This document shows positions 1 through 9,140 of a stretch of DNA of 64,000 nucleotides, in pieces. Source of the DNA: Mycobacterium sherrisii. Its GTDB lineage: Bacteria > Actinomycetota > Actinomycetes > Mycobacteriales > Mycobacteriaceae. The notes below the pieces were generated by a model. That model did not search any database. It was not told the origin of the DNA and saw only the letters and a list, made by a program, of their open reading frames with translations. The stretch is from positions 124,001 to 188,000 of the forward strand of contig NZ_LQPT01000019.1 in the NCBI RefSeq assembly GCF_002102355.1, in the 5' to 3' direction. A program made the translations under genes and the position numbers. The stretch's first letter is position 1, and the number at the start of each line of letters is the position of its first letter.

Positions 1-209
1 TCGAGGACTCGGTGGCCGGGGTGACATCCGCGGTCGCCGCCGGCTATGCCACCGTCGGCAATCTGATGTTCGTGCTGCCCGACGAACGGGATTGCCGCCG
101 TGCGGAATTGGTCGCGGCCGGGGCGGTCGCGATCACCGATTCGTGGCGTGCCCTGGCCGATGTCCTGCTGTTGTCGGCCACGCCGACCGGCACTGCCCAA
201 CACCGTTGA
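1..209 (+). CDS. HAD-superfamily hydrolase, C-terminal fragment (5' cut by window edge)
   Basis: The reading frame enters from before base 1 and ends at the TGA at 207-209. The visible 68 residues begin with E-D-S-x-x-G-V followed by an alanine-rich helix and A-G-Y-A-T-V. This is the motif IV region (EDSxxGvxAAxAAGM) of beta-phosphoglucomutase-like HAD phosphatases, where the acidic residues help bind Mg2+. The catalytic DxD lies outside the window. A polyol dehydrogenase and a sugar kinase follow 34 bases downstream, so a sugar- or polyol-phosphate phosphatase in a carbohydrate operon is likely. The substrate cannot be told. Confidence 0.75.
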   Translation, partial: EDSVAGVTSAVAAGYATVGNLMFVLPDERDCRRAELVAAGAVAITDSWRALADVLLLSATPTGTAQHR

Positions 210-243
210 CGATCCGGGCCGTAACCCGGGGAGGAGTTAGCCA

Positions 244-1656
244 ATGGTGGCTGGCGCGGTCAATCTGAACAATGCAGCACTGGGGCGGTTGTCCATCGAA
301 GCCCCTCGCTATGCGCGCGACAGCGTCGGCGTCGGCATCGCGCACATCGGGGCCGGCCATTTTCACCGGGCCCATCAGGCGATGTACATCGAGAGGTTGC
401 TACAGCAGGGGCTGGCGCAGGAATGGGGCATCTGCGGTGTGGGCGTGATGCCCGCCGATTGGACGATGCGTGACGTCCTGCGCGATCAGGACGGGCTCTA
501 CACGCTGATCCTCGTCAAACCCGACGACAGGCGGGAGGCGCAGGTGATCGGATCGATCATCGATTACCGCTATGCGCCCGACGACCCGGAGGCGGCGTTG
601 GCGGTGCTCGCCGCGCCCGCCACCCGGATCATTTCGCTGACCATCACCGAGGGCGGTTACCGGGACCCGGACGGGCCCGCCTTCACGCTGATCACCGAGG
701 CCCTGCAGCGGCGTCGGCAGCGCGGAATCGCGGCACCGACGATCGTGTCGTGCGACAACATCGAGAGCAACGGTGAGATCGCGCGGCGAGCGGTGCTGGC
801 CAATGCCGAAAACCGCGATCCGGGGCTGGCGCGCTGGATCGCCGACGAGGCCCGCTTTCCGAGTTCGATGGTGGATCGCATTACCCCGGCCACGACCGTG
901 CAGATGGCCGAGAATGTGCGCCGCGATTTCGGTGTCAACGACCGCTGGCCGGTGGTGGCCGAACCGTTCGCCGCGTGGGTGCTCGAAGACGAATTCGCCG
1001 ACGGCAGACCACCATTGGAGCGGGCGGGCGTCCTACTGGTCGACGACGTCGCACCGTACGAGCTGATGAAGCTGCGGCTGCTCAATGCGGGGCATCAGTG
1101 CCTGGCCTACTTCGCCCACCTGTGCGGCTTCGAGTTCGTCCACGACGCCGCGCGCGATCCGCTGTTCGCCGATTTCTTGCTGGGCTACTTCGAATCCGAG
1201 GCCATCCCCACGCTGCCGCCGGTTCCCGGCATCGACCTCCACGACTACAGCCGCGCGTTGATCGAGCGATTCACCAACGCCGGCGTCCGCGACACCGTGG
1301 CACGGCTGTGCGCCTACTCCTCGGATCGCATACCCAAATGGCTGGTGCCGGTGATCAACGACAACCTCGCCAACGACGGCCCGGTGCGGCTGGCGGCCGC
1401 GGCGGTGGCCAGCTGGGCGCGCTACGCCGAGGGCATCGACGAGTGGGGCGAACCGTTCGAGGTCGTCGATCAGCTCGCGGACTCGCTGATTCCCATCGCC
1501 CGCACGCAATATGAGAACCCGACGGCCTTTATCGAAATCACCGCGGTGTTCGGGAATCTCGCTGCGCAGCCGGCCTTCGTCCAGGCGTACCGCTGGGCGC
1601 TGGAGTCGTTGCACGACAAGGGCGCTCGCGCGACGTTAGAGGCGTTGGTGCGATGA
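244..1656 (+). CDS. mannitol dehydrogenase family protein (long-chain polyol dehydrogenase)
   Basis: A 470-residue protein, typical of the long-chain mannitol/fructuronate/arabinitol dehydrogenase family (about 450-500). These enzymes oxidise a polyol to a ketose with NAD+, in the cytosol and without zinc. The N-terminal dinucleotide-binding segment is G-I-A-H-I-G-A-G-H-F-H-R-A-H at residues 31-44. The catalytic K-x4-N-x2-H signature is visible as K276, N281 and H284. The ATG at 244 follows a strong GGGAGGAG at about 229-236. The gene overlaps the PfkB kinase by 4 bases (ATGA), so the product ketose is plausibly phosphorylated by the next enzyme. The substrate (mannitol, arabinitol or other) is not decidable from sequence. 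Confidence 0.88.
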   Translation: MVAGAVNLNNAALGRLSIEAPRYARDSVGVGIAHIGAGHFHRAHQAMYIERLLQQGLAQEWGICGVGVMPADWTMRDVLRDQDGLYTLILVKPDDRREAQVIGSIIDYRYAPDDPEAALAVLAAPATRIISLTITEGGYRDPDGPAFTLITEALQRRRQRGIAAPTIVSCDNIESNGEIARRAVLANAENRDPGLARWIADEARFPSSMVDRITPATTVQMAENVRRDFGVNDRWPVVAEPFAAWVLEDEFADGRPPLERAGVLLVDDVAPYELMKLRLLNAGHQCLAYFAHLCGFEFVHDAARDPLFADFLLGYFESEAIPTLPPVPGIDLHDYSRALIERFTNAGVRDTVARLCAYSSDRIPKWLVPVINDNLANDGPVRLAAAAVASWARYAEGIDEWGEPFEVVDQLADSLIPIARTQYENPTAFIEITAVFGNLAAQPAFVQAYRWALESLHDKGARATLEALVR

Positions 1657-2561
1657 CCCGCGCGCTGGTGATCGGCGAGTCGCTCATCGACATCGTCGGC
1701 GGCGACGAACACGTCGGCGGCAGTCCGCTCAACGTGGCAGTGGGTCTCGGCCGGTTGGGCCGCGACGTCGACTTCCTGACCCACATCGCCGACGACCCGC
1801 CCGGCCGGCGCGTCGCGGAATACCTGAAACAATCTGGCGTGCAACTGGTTCCGGGAAGCGTGACCGCCGCCCGCACGCCTACCGCGGTGGCCGAGATCGG
1901 CGCCGGCGGATCCGCGACCTACACCTTCGATCTGCAGTGGCAGCTGTCCGGCACGCCGGAAGTCGCGCCGCCGCTGTTCGTGCACACCGGATCGATCGCC
2001 GCGGTGCGCGAGCCGGGTTGCCTGGCCGTTGCGGCGCTGCTGGACACCTACCGGGTGTCGGCCACGGTCACGCTGGATCCGAACGTGCGCCCATCGCTGA
2101 GCCCCGACTCGGATCTGGTGCGCCGGCGCATCGAGCACCTCGTCGAACGCGCCGACGTCGTCAAGGTCAGCGACGAGGATCTGGCCTGGATCGACCCTGA
2201 GCGCGCACCGGAGCAGACGGCGCGTGCCTGGCTGGCGCTGGGCCCGGCGGTGGTCGCCGTGACGATGGGCGCGCGCGGCTGCCGGGCGTTTTGCGCCTCG
2301 GGTGAGGCGCACGTGTCCGCCCGGCCGGTCCGCGTCGTCGACACCATCGGCGCCGGCGACGCGTTCATGGCCGGTCTGCTCGACGCGTTGTGGGACCTGA
2401 ACCTGTTGGGCGGGGACCGGCGGGCCGCCCTGGCCCGGATCCGGGTGGACGAGCTGACCTCGGCACTACAGGCCGCGGGGCTGGTGTCGGCGTTGACGGT
2501 TGGCCGCGCCGGCGCCGACCTGCCGGACCGGGCCGCGCTGCGCGCCGAGCGGCCGTCGTGA
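1653..2561 (+). CDS. PfkB-family carbohydrate kinase (fructokinase-like)
   Basis: A 302-residue ribokinase/PfkB-fold kinase that transfers the ATP gamma-phosphate to a sugar hydroxyl. The N-terminal substrate-side motif G-G-S-P-L-N-V-A lies at residues 22-29. The C-terminal signature D-T-I-G-A-G-D-A-F lies at about 230-238 and includes the anion hole GAGD, with D236 as catalytic base. The start ATG overlaps the stop of the polyol dehydrogenase by 4 bases, indicating translational coupling. Together they suggest polyol to ketose to ketose phosphate. A fructokinase role is inference from neighbours; adenosine or ribose kinases share the motifs. Confidence 0.88.
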   Translation: MTRALVIGESLIDIVGGDEHVGGSPLNVAVGLGRLGRDVDFLTHIADDPPGRRVAEYLKQSGVQLVPGSVTAARTPTAVAEIGAGGSATYTFDLQWQLSGTPEVAPPLFVHTGSIAAVREPGCLAVAALLDTYRVSATVTLDPNVRPSLSPDSDLVRRRIEHLVERADVVKVSDEDLAWIDPERAPEQTARAWLALGPAVVAVTMGARGCRAFCASGEAHVSARPVRVVDTIGAGDAFMAGLLDALWDLNLLGGDRRAALARIRVDELTSALQAAGLVSALTVGRAGADLPDRAALRAERPS

Positions 2562-2636
2562 CGGCCCGGCTACATTAACCCCGGATGCACCGGGGGTAAC
2601 AGCGTCGGCGAACACCAGGAGGTGTGGGCGAGTCCC

Positions 2637-3713
2637 GTGGTCAAGCAGCCGGATCAGTTCGACTGGGTCAGCGCCTACCTGGACGGGCATGGCCTGCTGA
2701 ACCCGTGGCGGCGCATATCGGCCGTGTTCATCGTGTCTTTTGCGGCCTACCCCCTGATCATGTTGTGGAGTCCGACCGGGCCGGTGAATCCGGTGGCGCG
2801 GGCCGTCACGATGGTGGCGGCGGGCTTCGGCATCGCCGGCGCGGGCCTGCGCTGGAAGCGTTGGCCGACGCGATGGCAATCCAGCGGTTGGTCACTCGTG
2901 GCGATCGCCGGCATCGCCGCGGCACTGTTCACGCTGTCGGATCCGTACGTGGCGTTGATGGGCGCCACGACCTTTGCGCTACTGGGCGGCTACATCGCCT
3001 ACTTCCATGCCGTCGGGTACCTGCTGGTCAACCTCGCCGTGGCGCTGGCGTGCGTGGCGGTGCTGTCGTATCGACTCGTTGCCGAAACCGGCGACGTTGC
3101 CCTCGCCGCAGGGTCGCTGATCGTGGTGCTGGGCCTGGTCGTCGGCGTCCCGGTCGGCATGCACTCGCTGGTGCACACGTTGCGGACCGATCTGCAGGGC
3201 TCCGATCGTGACCCGCTCACCGGCCTGCACAATCGGCGCTCCTTCAGCAACTCGGCCTCCGAGCTGATCCGGGTTCATCGCCACACACTCGGCTCGTACC
3301 TGGTAGTCGCGCTGATCGACCTGGACGATTTCAAGCGACTGAACGACACCCACAGTCACGCCGCCGGCGATCAGGCCTTGGTCGCCGTCGCCGCCGCATT
3401 GCGGCAAAGTTGTCGCGCGACCGCGGTAATCGGTCGGGCCGGCGGCGAGGAGTTCGTCGTCGTCGATATCGAGACCACGCCGGCCCCCGTGGGCATGGCC
3501 GAACGGATCTGTGCGGCGATAGCCGCGCTGCCCTTCGAGATCACCGCGAGTATCGGCACGTCGGGTAGCCCGCTGCGCACCGGAAAGCTGCCGACGGCCA
3601 TGCAACTCATCGAGGATCTGATCAGGACCGCGGATGCCGCGATGTACCAGGCCAAACGCGCCGGCGGCAACCAGGTCCGCCACTATTCCGACGAGGTGCC
3701 CGCATTCGACTGA
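2637..3713 (+). CDS. membrane-anchored GGDEF-domain protein (putative diguanylate cyclase)
   Basis: About 358 residues. The N-terminal half has roughly six hydrophobic membrane segments (about residues 30-185) with no recognisable sensor domain. The C-terminal half is a GGDEF domain: D-P-L-T-G-L-x-N-R-R at the domain start, and the active-site loop G-G-E-E-F at about 269-273. The acidic residues at those positions are intact, so c-di-GMP synthesis is expected. The usual inhibitory I-site R-x-x-D five residues upstream is absent (R-A-T-A there), so product inhibition may be missing. I chose the GTG at 2637; a GTG at 2622 is in frame but overlaps the AGGAGG at 2617-2622. It stands between the carbohydrate operon and Ku. 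Confidence 0.8.
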   Translation: MVKQPDQFDWVSAYLDGHGLLNPWRRISAVFIVSFAAYPLIMLWSPTGPVNPVARAVTMVAAGFGIAGAGLRWKRWPTRWQSSGWSLVAIAGIAAALFTLSDPYVALMGATTFALLGGYIAYFHAVGYLLVNLAVALACVAVLSYRLVAETGDVALAAGSLIVVLGLVVGVPVGMHSLVHTLRTDLQGSDRDPLTGLHNRRSFSNSASELIRVHRHTLGSYLVVALIDLDDFKRLNDTHSHAAGDQALVAVAAALRQSCRATAVIGRAGGEEFVVVDIETTPAPVGMAERICAAIAALPFEITASIGTSGSPLRTGKLPTAMQLIEDLIRTADAAMYQAKRAGGNQVRHYSDEVPAFD

Positions 3714-3904
3714 CAACCTCCGGCCGTCGGTGTTGGTGAGCGACAGGGGTTGACGGTCAACAGGTTTCGTTCCGGGAAACCGCGCACCGCCGACCCGGAC
3801 CCGCGGCTGCCCCAACGGCCGGGCCCTGAGCCGACCCAGTGCTCGCCCCGCTTACAAGGCCTGTCGGACTGTTTTGCCGGCAACGGTATGGGCATACTGG
3901 CTGC

Positions 3905-4822
3905 ATGCGTTCCATCTGGAAGGGTTCGATCGCATTCGGGCTCGTCAACGTGCCGGTCAAGGTGTACAGCGCCACCGAGGACCACGACATCAAGTTCCAT
4001 CAGGTGCACGCCAAGGACAACGGCCGCATTCGCTATCAGCGGGTGTGCGAAGTGGACGGTGAGGTCGTCGAATACCGCGACATCGCGCGGGCCTACCAAT
4101 CCGACGACGGTCAGATGGTGATCATCACCGACGACGACATCTCCACCCTGCCCGAAGAACGTAGCCGCGAAATCGAAGTGCTCGAGTTCGTCCCCGCCAG
4201 CGATGTCGACCCGATGTTGTTCGACCGCAGCTATTTTCTCGAACCCGACTCGAAGTCGTCGAAATCCTATGTGCTGCTGGCCAAGACGCTCGCCGAGACG
4301 GATCGGATGGCCATCGTTCACTTCACGCTGCGCAACAAGACGCGGTTGGCGGCGTTGCGGGTGAAAGACTTCGGCAAGCGTGACGTGATGGTCATCCATA
4401 CCCTGTTGTGGCCGGACGAGATCCGCGACCCGGATTTTCCGGTGCTGGACAAGAAGGTCGAGATCAAACCCGCGGAACTCAAGATGGCCGGCCAAGTGGT
4501 GGAGTCGATGGCAGAAGACTTCAACCCGGACCGCTACCACGACACCTACCAGGAACAGCTGCACGAGCTGGTCCAGGCGAAACTCGAAGGCGGAGAAGCG
4601 TTTACCACCGAGGAGCAGCCCAAGGAGCTGGACGAGACCGAAGACGTCTCCGACCTGCTCGCCAAGCTGGAGGCCAGCGTGAAGGCCCGTTCCGGCAACG
4701 GGGAGGCACCCGCCAAGAAGACGGCCGCCAAGAAGGCACCCGCGAAAAAGACGGCAAAGAAGACGGCAGGGAAAAAGGCCCCGGCGAAGAAGACCGCGGC
4801 GAAAGCGTCGTCACGCTCCTGA
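3905..4822 (+). CDS. mku: Ku protein for non-homologous end joining
   Basis: A 305-residue homodimeric DNA-end-binding protein that recruits LigD in bacterial NHEJ. It starts M-R-S-I-W-K-G-S-I-A-F-G-L-V-N-V-P-V, the hallmark N-terminus of bacterial Ku, which fixes the ATG at 3905; an upstream in-frame ATG at 3839 only adds unconserved residues. The core beta-barrel extends to about residue 255. It ends in a lysine/alanine-rich tail with repeated P-A-K-K-T and A-K-K units, about 45 residues long, which probably adds DNA affinity. The gene converges on pstA1 with only 5 bases between stops. In H37Rv the Ku gene (Rv0937c) also borders a pst cluster. No ligD is visible in this window. Confidence 0.95.
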   Translation: MRSIWKGSIAFGLVNVPVKVYSATEDHDIKFHQVHAKDNGRIRYQRVCEVDGEVVEYRDIARAYQSDDGQMVIITDDDISTLPEERSREIEVLEFVPASDVDPMLFDRSYFLEPDSKSSKSYVLLAKTLAETDRMAIVHFTLRNKTRLAALRVKDFGKRDVMVIHTLLWPDEIRDPDFPVLDKKVEIKPAELKMAGQVVESMAEDFNPDRYHDTYQEQLHELVQAKLEGGEAFTTEEQPKELDETEDVSDLLAKLEASVKARSGNGEAPAKKTAAKKAPAKKTAKKTAGKKAPAKKTAAKASSRS

Positions 4823-4827
4823 GGCCG

Positions 4828-5733
4828 TCAAGGCCGGCGCAGGTTGGCCAGAAATCGGAACGCCGCCGCGGCGAAGTTGATCGCGGCCACCATGATGATC
4901 AAGGTCAGCGCCGCACCCCAAACCCGCAGGAAGCCCGCATGCTGCGGGTTGGTTAGCTCGGTGTAGATCAGCAGCGGCAACGATGCCATGTTGCCGTGGA
5001 AGATGTCGAGGTTGATCGACCGGCTGTAGCCGACCAGGATCAGCACCGGCGCGGTTTCGCCGATCACGCGCGCGACCGCCAGCAGGACACCGGAGATGAT
5101 GCCCGGCATCGCCATCGGAAAGACGATCCGCACAATGGTTTTCCACTTGGCAACACCCAACGCGTAACTGGCTTCGCGTAGTTCGTCAGGTACCAGCCGC
5201 AGCATCTCCTCGGTGGAGCGCACCACCACCGGCAGCATCAGCAGGACGAGCGCCAGCGATACGGCAAACGCGCTCTGCTGAAGTCCGAACGTGGCGATCC
5301 ACAGACTGAAGATGAACAGCGCGGCCACGATCGAGGGAACCCCGGCGAGCACGTCGACCATGAAAGTGGTCACCCGCGCCAACCGACCGGAGCCGTATTC
5401 GACCAAGAACACCGCCGTCATCAAACCGAGCGGCACCGCCAGCGCGGCGGCCACCCCCGCCTGGACCACGGTCCCGTACAAGGCGTGGTAGACCCCGCCC
5501 GCGAATTCCTCGGGCAGCACCCCCCGCAGCGAGTGCGTCCACCAGCCCGGCCGTGTGACGGCGTAGCCGCCTCGTGCGATCACCACCGCAAGCAACCAGA
5601 TCAACGGCACCAGGGCGACGGCGAAGGAGGCGAGGAAAAGCGTTGTCGCGAGGTGGTTTTTGATCCGCCGTCCCAGGCTCAGCGGTTGCAGGACGGTGAG
5701 CTTGACGGGTTGGCGCAGGCTGTCGATGCTCAC
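4828..5733 (-). CDS. pstA1: phosphate ABC transporter permease PstA (PstA1 type)
   Basis: A 301-residue inner-membrane permease of the Pst high-affinity phosphate importer, pairing with PstC. About six membrane spans are visible. The permease EAA-like loop reads E-A-S-Y-A-L-G-V-x-K-W-K-T-I, the contact with the ATPase. Resemblance to M. tuberculosis PstA1 (Rv0930), including S-L-R-G-V-L-P-E-x-F-A-G-G-V-Y-H, is stronger than to PstA2. The start overlaps the 3' end of pstC2 by 4 bases. Last gene of the minus-strand pstS3-pstC2-pstA1 operon; no pstB follows. Confidence 0.93.
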   Translation of the reverse strand: MSIDSLRQPVKLTVLQPLSLGRRIKNHLATTLFLASFAVALVPLIWLLAVVIARGGYAVTRPGWWTHSLRGVLPEEFAGGVYHALYGTVVQAGVAAALAVPLGLMTAVFLVEYGSGRLARVTTFMVDVLAGVPSIVAALFIFSLWIATFGLQQSAFAVSLALVLLMLPVVVRSTEEMLRLVPDELREASYALGVAKWKTIVRIVFPMAMPGIISGVLLAVARVIGETAPVLILVGYSRSINLDIFHGNMASLPLLIYTELTNPQHAGFLRVWGAALTLIIMVAAINFAAAAFRFLANLRRP

Positions 5734-6746
5734 GCGTTGACCTTCCCGCCGGCGACCGCGCGTGCCGCCGCATTGACGACGAACGTCACGACGAACAACG
5801 CAAAGCCCGCGGCAATGTAGGCCCCGGTGGGCAGCGGCTCGCTGAACTCCGATGCCGCGGAGGCGATTTTCGAGGCGAACGTGTACCCGCCGTCGAACAG
5901 CGACCAGCTGCCCGGTCGGGCCGCCGCCCGCAAGATGATCAGCACCGCAACGGTTTCACCCAGTGCGCGACCCAGGCCCAGCATCGACGCGGCGACGACT
6001 CCGCTGCGGCCGTACGGCAGCACGGTCATCCGGATCACCTCCCATCGGGTGGCACCGAGCGCCTGAGCCGCTTCCATCTGGATACGCGGGGTCTGCCGAA
6101 ACACTTCGCGCGCAACCGAAGTGATGATCGGCAGGATCATCACCGAAAGCACGATTCCGGCCGTGAAGATGGTGCCGCCTCCCGCCAGGGACACGTTGCC
6201 GCTTTTGAACAGAAAGATCCAGCCCAGGTGGTGGTTCAAGAACTCGGCGATCGGCTGCAATTTGGGAGCCAGCACGAAGATCCCCCACAGCCCGAAGATG
6301 ATCGACGGCACCGCGGCCAGCAGATCGACCATGGCGGCAAACGGGCGGGCCAACCGGGCCGGTGCGTATTGGGTGAGGAACACCGCTATCCCCACCGCGA
6401 CCGGCACGGCCAGCACCAGGGCACTGACCGAACTAAGCACCGTCACCATCAGCAAGTCGCGGATACCGAACGCCAGCTTCGCGGGACTGCTGGTGTCGAA
6501 CTCGGCGCTGGTGAAGAAGTTCGCATGGTTGGCCCGCAGCGCGGGGATGGCCCGGACCAATAGGAAGATCGCGATCAGCACGATCGCGGCCACTATCGTC
6601 GACCCGGCGGCGATGGCGATCAACTTGAACACTTGATCGCCCCGCCGGGCCGCACGCGCGTCAAATGTCGCCAGGATGCGCTCTGTCCCGGATGGATTGA
6701 CGCGCGGTCGATCGACCACTACGAGCTCGGGGTCACGAGATCGCAT
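5730..6746 (-). CDS. pstC2: phosphate ABC transporter permease PstC (PstC2 type)
   Basis: A 338-residue permease subunit. After a cytosolic head of about 40 residues it has about six hydrophobic spans. It contains [11 protein letters not shown] and the EAA loop [14 protein letters not shown]. It matches M. tuberculosis PstC2 (Rv0929) very closely in remembered sequence, apart from a longer N-terminus. The ATG at 6744-6746 lies inside the last codons of pstS3 (14-base overlap), so the genes are translationally coupled. Expected to be induced by phosphate starvation through SenX3-RegX3, although no site was proved here. Confidence 0.93.
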   Translation of the reverse strand: MRSRDPELVVVDRPRVNPSGTERILATFDARAARRGDQVFKLIAIAAGSTIVAAIVLIAIFLLVRAIPALRANHANFFTSAEFDTSSPAKLAFGIRDLLMVTVLSSVSALVLAVPVAVGIAVFLTQYAPARLARPFAAMVDLLAAVPSIIFGLWGIFVLAPKLQPIAEFLNHHLGWIFLFKSGNVSLAGGGTIFTAGIVLSVMILPIITSVAREVFRQTPRIQMEAAQALGATRWEVIRMTVLPYGRSGVVAASMLGLGRALGETVAVLIILRAAARPGSWSLFDGGYTFASKIASAASEFSEPLPTGAYIAAGFALFVVTFVVNAAARAVAGGKVNA

Positions 6747-7845
6747 TCGCCGCGGCCGACAGTCTCGACCCGAACGAGTCCGGAATGGGAATGTATCCGT
6801 TGTCCGCCAGACCGTTCTGACCGGCGCCGATGGTGCTTTGCAGGAATGCCTTCACCGCGGCGCCAACCTGGGCGTCGGGGTACTTCGAGCAGACGATCTC
6901 GTAGGTCGCCAGGACGATGGGGTACGCCCCAGCCTGGCTGGGCCGATAGAACGAGATCGTGTCGAGCACCAAGTCGTTGCCCTGCCCGGTGATCGAGGCC
7001 CCGGCGATCGTCTTGCCCACCGAGTCGGTGCTGATCGCCACCGGGTCCGGGCTGGCCGAGGTGACGATCTTGGCCATGTTCAGATGCTGTGCCTGGGCGA
7101 ACGACCATTCGTTGTAGCTGATGGAGCCGTCGGTTCCCTTGACCGCCGCGCTGCTGCCGTCGTTGCCCCTGGCGCCTTCGCCGACACCGCCGTTGAATTT
7201 CTTGCCGGCACCTTTGCCCCACGCGCCATTGGACGCGGCGTCGAGGTATTTCTGGAAGTTGTCGGTGGTGCCGGACTCGTCGCTGCGAAAGACGACGTGA
7301 ACCGGCTGGTTGGGCAGGGTAACCCCGCCATTGAGCGCCTGAATCGCGCCGTCATTCCAGGAGGTGATGCTTCCGTTGAAGATCTTCGCCAGCGTCGGGC
7401 CGTCGAGGTTCAGCGACGAAACCCCACTGATGTTGTAGGTGACCGCGATGGGCCCGAACACCGTGGGCAGGTTCCACGCCGGCGAACCGCAGCGCTGTTG
7501 CGCGGCCGCGTACTCGTCGTGACTCAGCGGCGAGTCCGAGCCACCGAAATCTGTTTGCTTGCCGGTGAATTCGTGAATGCCGGCACCCGATCCGTTCGGG
7601 GTGTAGTTCAGCGTCTGGCCCGGGCAGGCCTGCTCGAACGCCTTGACGAACCGGGTCATGGCGTTGGCCTGGGCCGTCGACCCGCTCGCCTTCAGCGTTT
7701 TGGCGCCCCCGCAAGCCACCTTCCCCGAGGACGCACTCGTCGCCGAGCTACCTCCAGACGCGTTGTTGTCACTGCCACATCCCGAAATGACGAATGCCCC
7801 TGCAGCCAGCACGCCTACTAAGCCGCCAAACCGGTTGAGTTTCAA
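6733..7845 (-). CDS. pstS3: phosphate-binding lipoprotein PstS (PstS3 type)
   Basis: A 370-residue periplasmic-face phosphate receptor. The signal peptide begins M-K-L-N-R-F-G and ends in the lipobox V-I-S-G-C, giving a lipid-anchored Cys at about residue 23. The phosphate-binding segments of the family are present: A-S-G-S-T-A-Q near residue 53, N-G-S-G-A-G-I, D-F-G-G-S-D and F-R-S-D-E-S-G-T-T. The N-terminus and binding segments match M. tuberculosis PstS3 (Rv0928) rather than PstS1 or PstS2. The start is a TTG at 7843-7845, preceded on the minus strand by a GAGGAAC Shine-Dalgarno. First gene of the operon. Confidence 0.95.
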   Translation of the reverse strand: MKLNRFGGLVGVLAAGAFVISGCGSDNNASGGSSATSASSGKVACGGAKTLKASGSTAQANAMTRFVKAFEQACPGQTLNYTPNGSGAGIHEFTGKQTDFGGSDSPLSHDEYAAAQQRCGSPAWNLPTVFGPIAVTYNISGVSSLNLDGPTLAKIFNGSITSWNDGAIQALNGGVTLPNQPVHVVFRSDESGTTDNFQKYLDAASNGAWGKGAGKKFNGGVGEGARGNDGSSAAVKGTDGSISYNEWSFAQAQHLNMAKIVTSASPDPVAISTDSVGKTIAGASITGQGNDLVLDTISFYRPSQAGAYPIVLATYEIVCSKYPDAQVGAAVKAFLQSTIGAGQNGLADNGYIPIPDSFGSRLSAAANAIS

Positions 7846-8323
7846 GTCAGTTCCTCACCTTTACGATTGAACGCCACGGCCCTGGCCGCAGCAGCCTACA
7901 AAATCAACCGTCTGAGTCGCGAACATGAAGCCACAGTACGAACAGGTTAACGCTCGGCAAAACTTGGCGGGGTCGTCGCCCCCGAGCAGACGGTGCACAC
8001 CGGGTGACAATCGTGGTGTTCGGCCGACCGGGAGGAAAGCGCCGTCCGAATGAACGACGGTCGCGCCGGGCCCGCACACCCAGTGCGAACATCGGTTGTC
8101 CGCCAGGGTCTTAGCGAGGCCCGGTAAGACATGGGTGGACGATTATCGCCGTCGATCCCGGTGACGCCGATAATCGTGCCGGACATTGCGCAGAATTACG
8201 CGGAATCGGTCGATGCATCATTACCGGCATATGCCAAACTAGAACCTGTTTCAGAAATGCCCCGATCCGAGACGGACAGTCTTATTTCCGTTTCGGCCGA
8301 CACCTCAACGAAGAGAGGCCGTA
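7846..8323. promoter_or_regulatory. divergent intergenic region between pstS3 and the SDR operon
   Basis: 478 bases without a convincing gene. It must hold the pstS3 promoter (minus strand) and the promoter of the SDR gene at 8324. Visible structure: an inverted repeat with 9-bp arms CGATTATCG (8140-8148) and CGATAATCG (8168-8176), and a KstR-type 14-mer at 8240-8253, listed separately. I could not identify a RegX3 box with confidence. Short frames here have no ribosome-binding site or family resemblance. Confidence 0.6.
8240..8253. promoter_or_regulatory. KstR-like operator (TNNAACNNGTTNNA)
   Basis: The 14 bases TAGAACCTGTTTCA fit at every fixed position the published consensus of KstR, the TetR repressor of mycobacterial cholesterol/lipid catabolism genes. 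It lies 70 bases upstream of the SDR start at 8324. A 14-mer with eight fixed positions occurs by chance now and then, so this is suggestive only. Confidence 0.45.
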
Positions 8324-9115
8324 ATGATCCTGGATAGGTTCCGTCTCGACGACAAAGTCGCCGTCATCACTGGTGGGGGCCGGGGACTGGGGGCGGCGAT
8401 CGCGGTGGCGTTCGCCGAGGCGGGCGCCGACGTGCTCGTCGCATCGCGGACGGAATCTCAACTAGAGGCCGTCGCCGAACAGGTCCGGGCGGCGGGCCGC
8501 CGGGCCCACACCGTCGCCGCCGATCTGGCACATCCCGACGCCACCGCCAAGCTGGCGGAGCAGGCGGTGCAGGCCTTCGGACGACTCGACATCGTCGTCA
8601 ACAACGTGGGCGGGACCATGCCCAACACCCTGCTCACCACCTCGACGAAAGACCTCAAGGACGCCTTCACCTTCAACGTCGCCACCGCCCATGCGCTGAC
8701 CGTCGCGGCCGTGCCGTTGATCCTGGAGCATTCTGGTGAGGGCAGCATCATCAACATCACCTCGACCATGGGCCGGCTGGCCGGGCGCGGATTCGCCGCC
8801 TACGGCACCGCCAAGGCCGCGTTGTCGCACTACACCCGCTTGGCCGCGCTCGATCTGTGCCCGCGCATCAGGGTGAACGCCATCGCCCCGGGATCGATCC
8901 TCACCTCCGCGCTGGACGTGGTGGCCTCCAACGATGAACTGCGCAAGCCGATGGAAAAGGTGACGCCCATGCGCCGTCTCGGCGATCCCGTCGACATTGC
9001 CGCTGCGGCAGTGTATTTGGCGTCGCCCGCCGGCAGCTTCCTGACCGGCAAGACACTCGAGGTTGACGGGGGTCTGACCTTCCCCAATCTCGACATCCCC
9101 GTCCCGGACCTGTGA
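8324..9115 (+). CDS. SDR family oxidoreductase (Rv0927c-like)
   Basis: A 263-residue classical short-chain dehydrogenase/reductase. The NAD(P)-binding motif is T-G-G-G-R-G-L-G at about residues 16-23, followed by N-N-V-G at about 93-96. The catalytic Ser and Y-G-T-A-K (Tyr about 163, Lys about 167) are intact. The ATG follows AAGAGAGG. The start M-I-L-D-x-F-R-L-D-D-K and the end P-x-P-D-L match my memory of H37Rv Rv0927c, which has the same neighbours. It is followed after 25 bases by a reductase and then another SDR, suggesting an operon. The substrate is unknown; the KstR-like site upstream hints at lipid or sterol metabolism. Confidence 0.88.
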   Translation: MILDRFRLDDKVAVITGGGRGLGAAIAVAFAEAGADVLVASRTESQLEAVAEQVRAAGRRAHTVAADLAHPDATAKLAEQAVQAFGRLDIVVNNVGGTMPNTLLTTSTKDLKDAFTFNVATAHALTVAAVPLILEHSGEGSIINITSTMGRLAGRGFAAYGTAKAALSHYTRLAALDLCPRIRVNAIAPGSILTSALDVVASNDELRKPMEKVTPMRRLGDPVDIAAAAVYLASPAGSFLTGKTLEVDGGLTFPNLDIPVPDL

Positions 9116-9140
9116 TCAGCCGCCAGTGAAGGAGCCCCTT

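Noticed and set aside
4828-7845. Assignment as pstS1-pstC1-pstA2 because of the Ku neighbour
   Set aside because: The sequences match PstS3/PstC2/PstA1 (for example M-K-L-N-R-F-G at the PstS start), so the Ku adjacency reflects missing intervening genes.
8131-8337. 68-codon frame upstream of the SDR gene
   Set aside because: It overlaps the SDR start in another frame, lacks a Shine-Dalgarno and crosses the KstR-like site.
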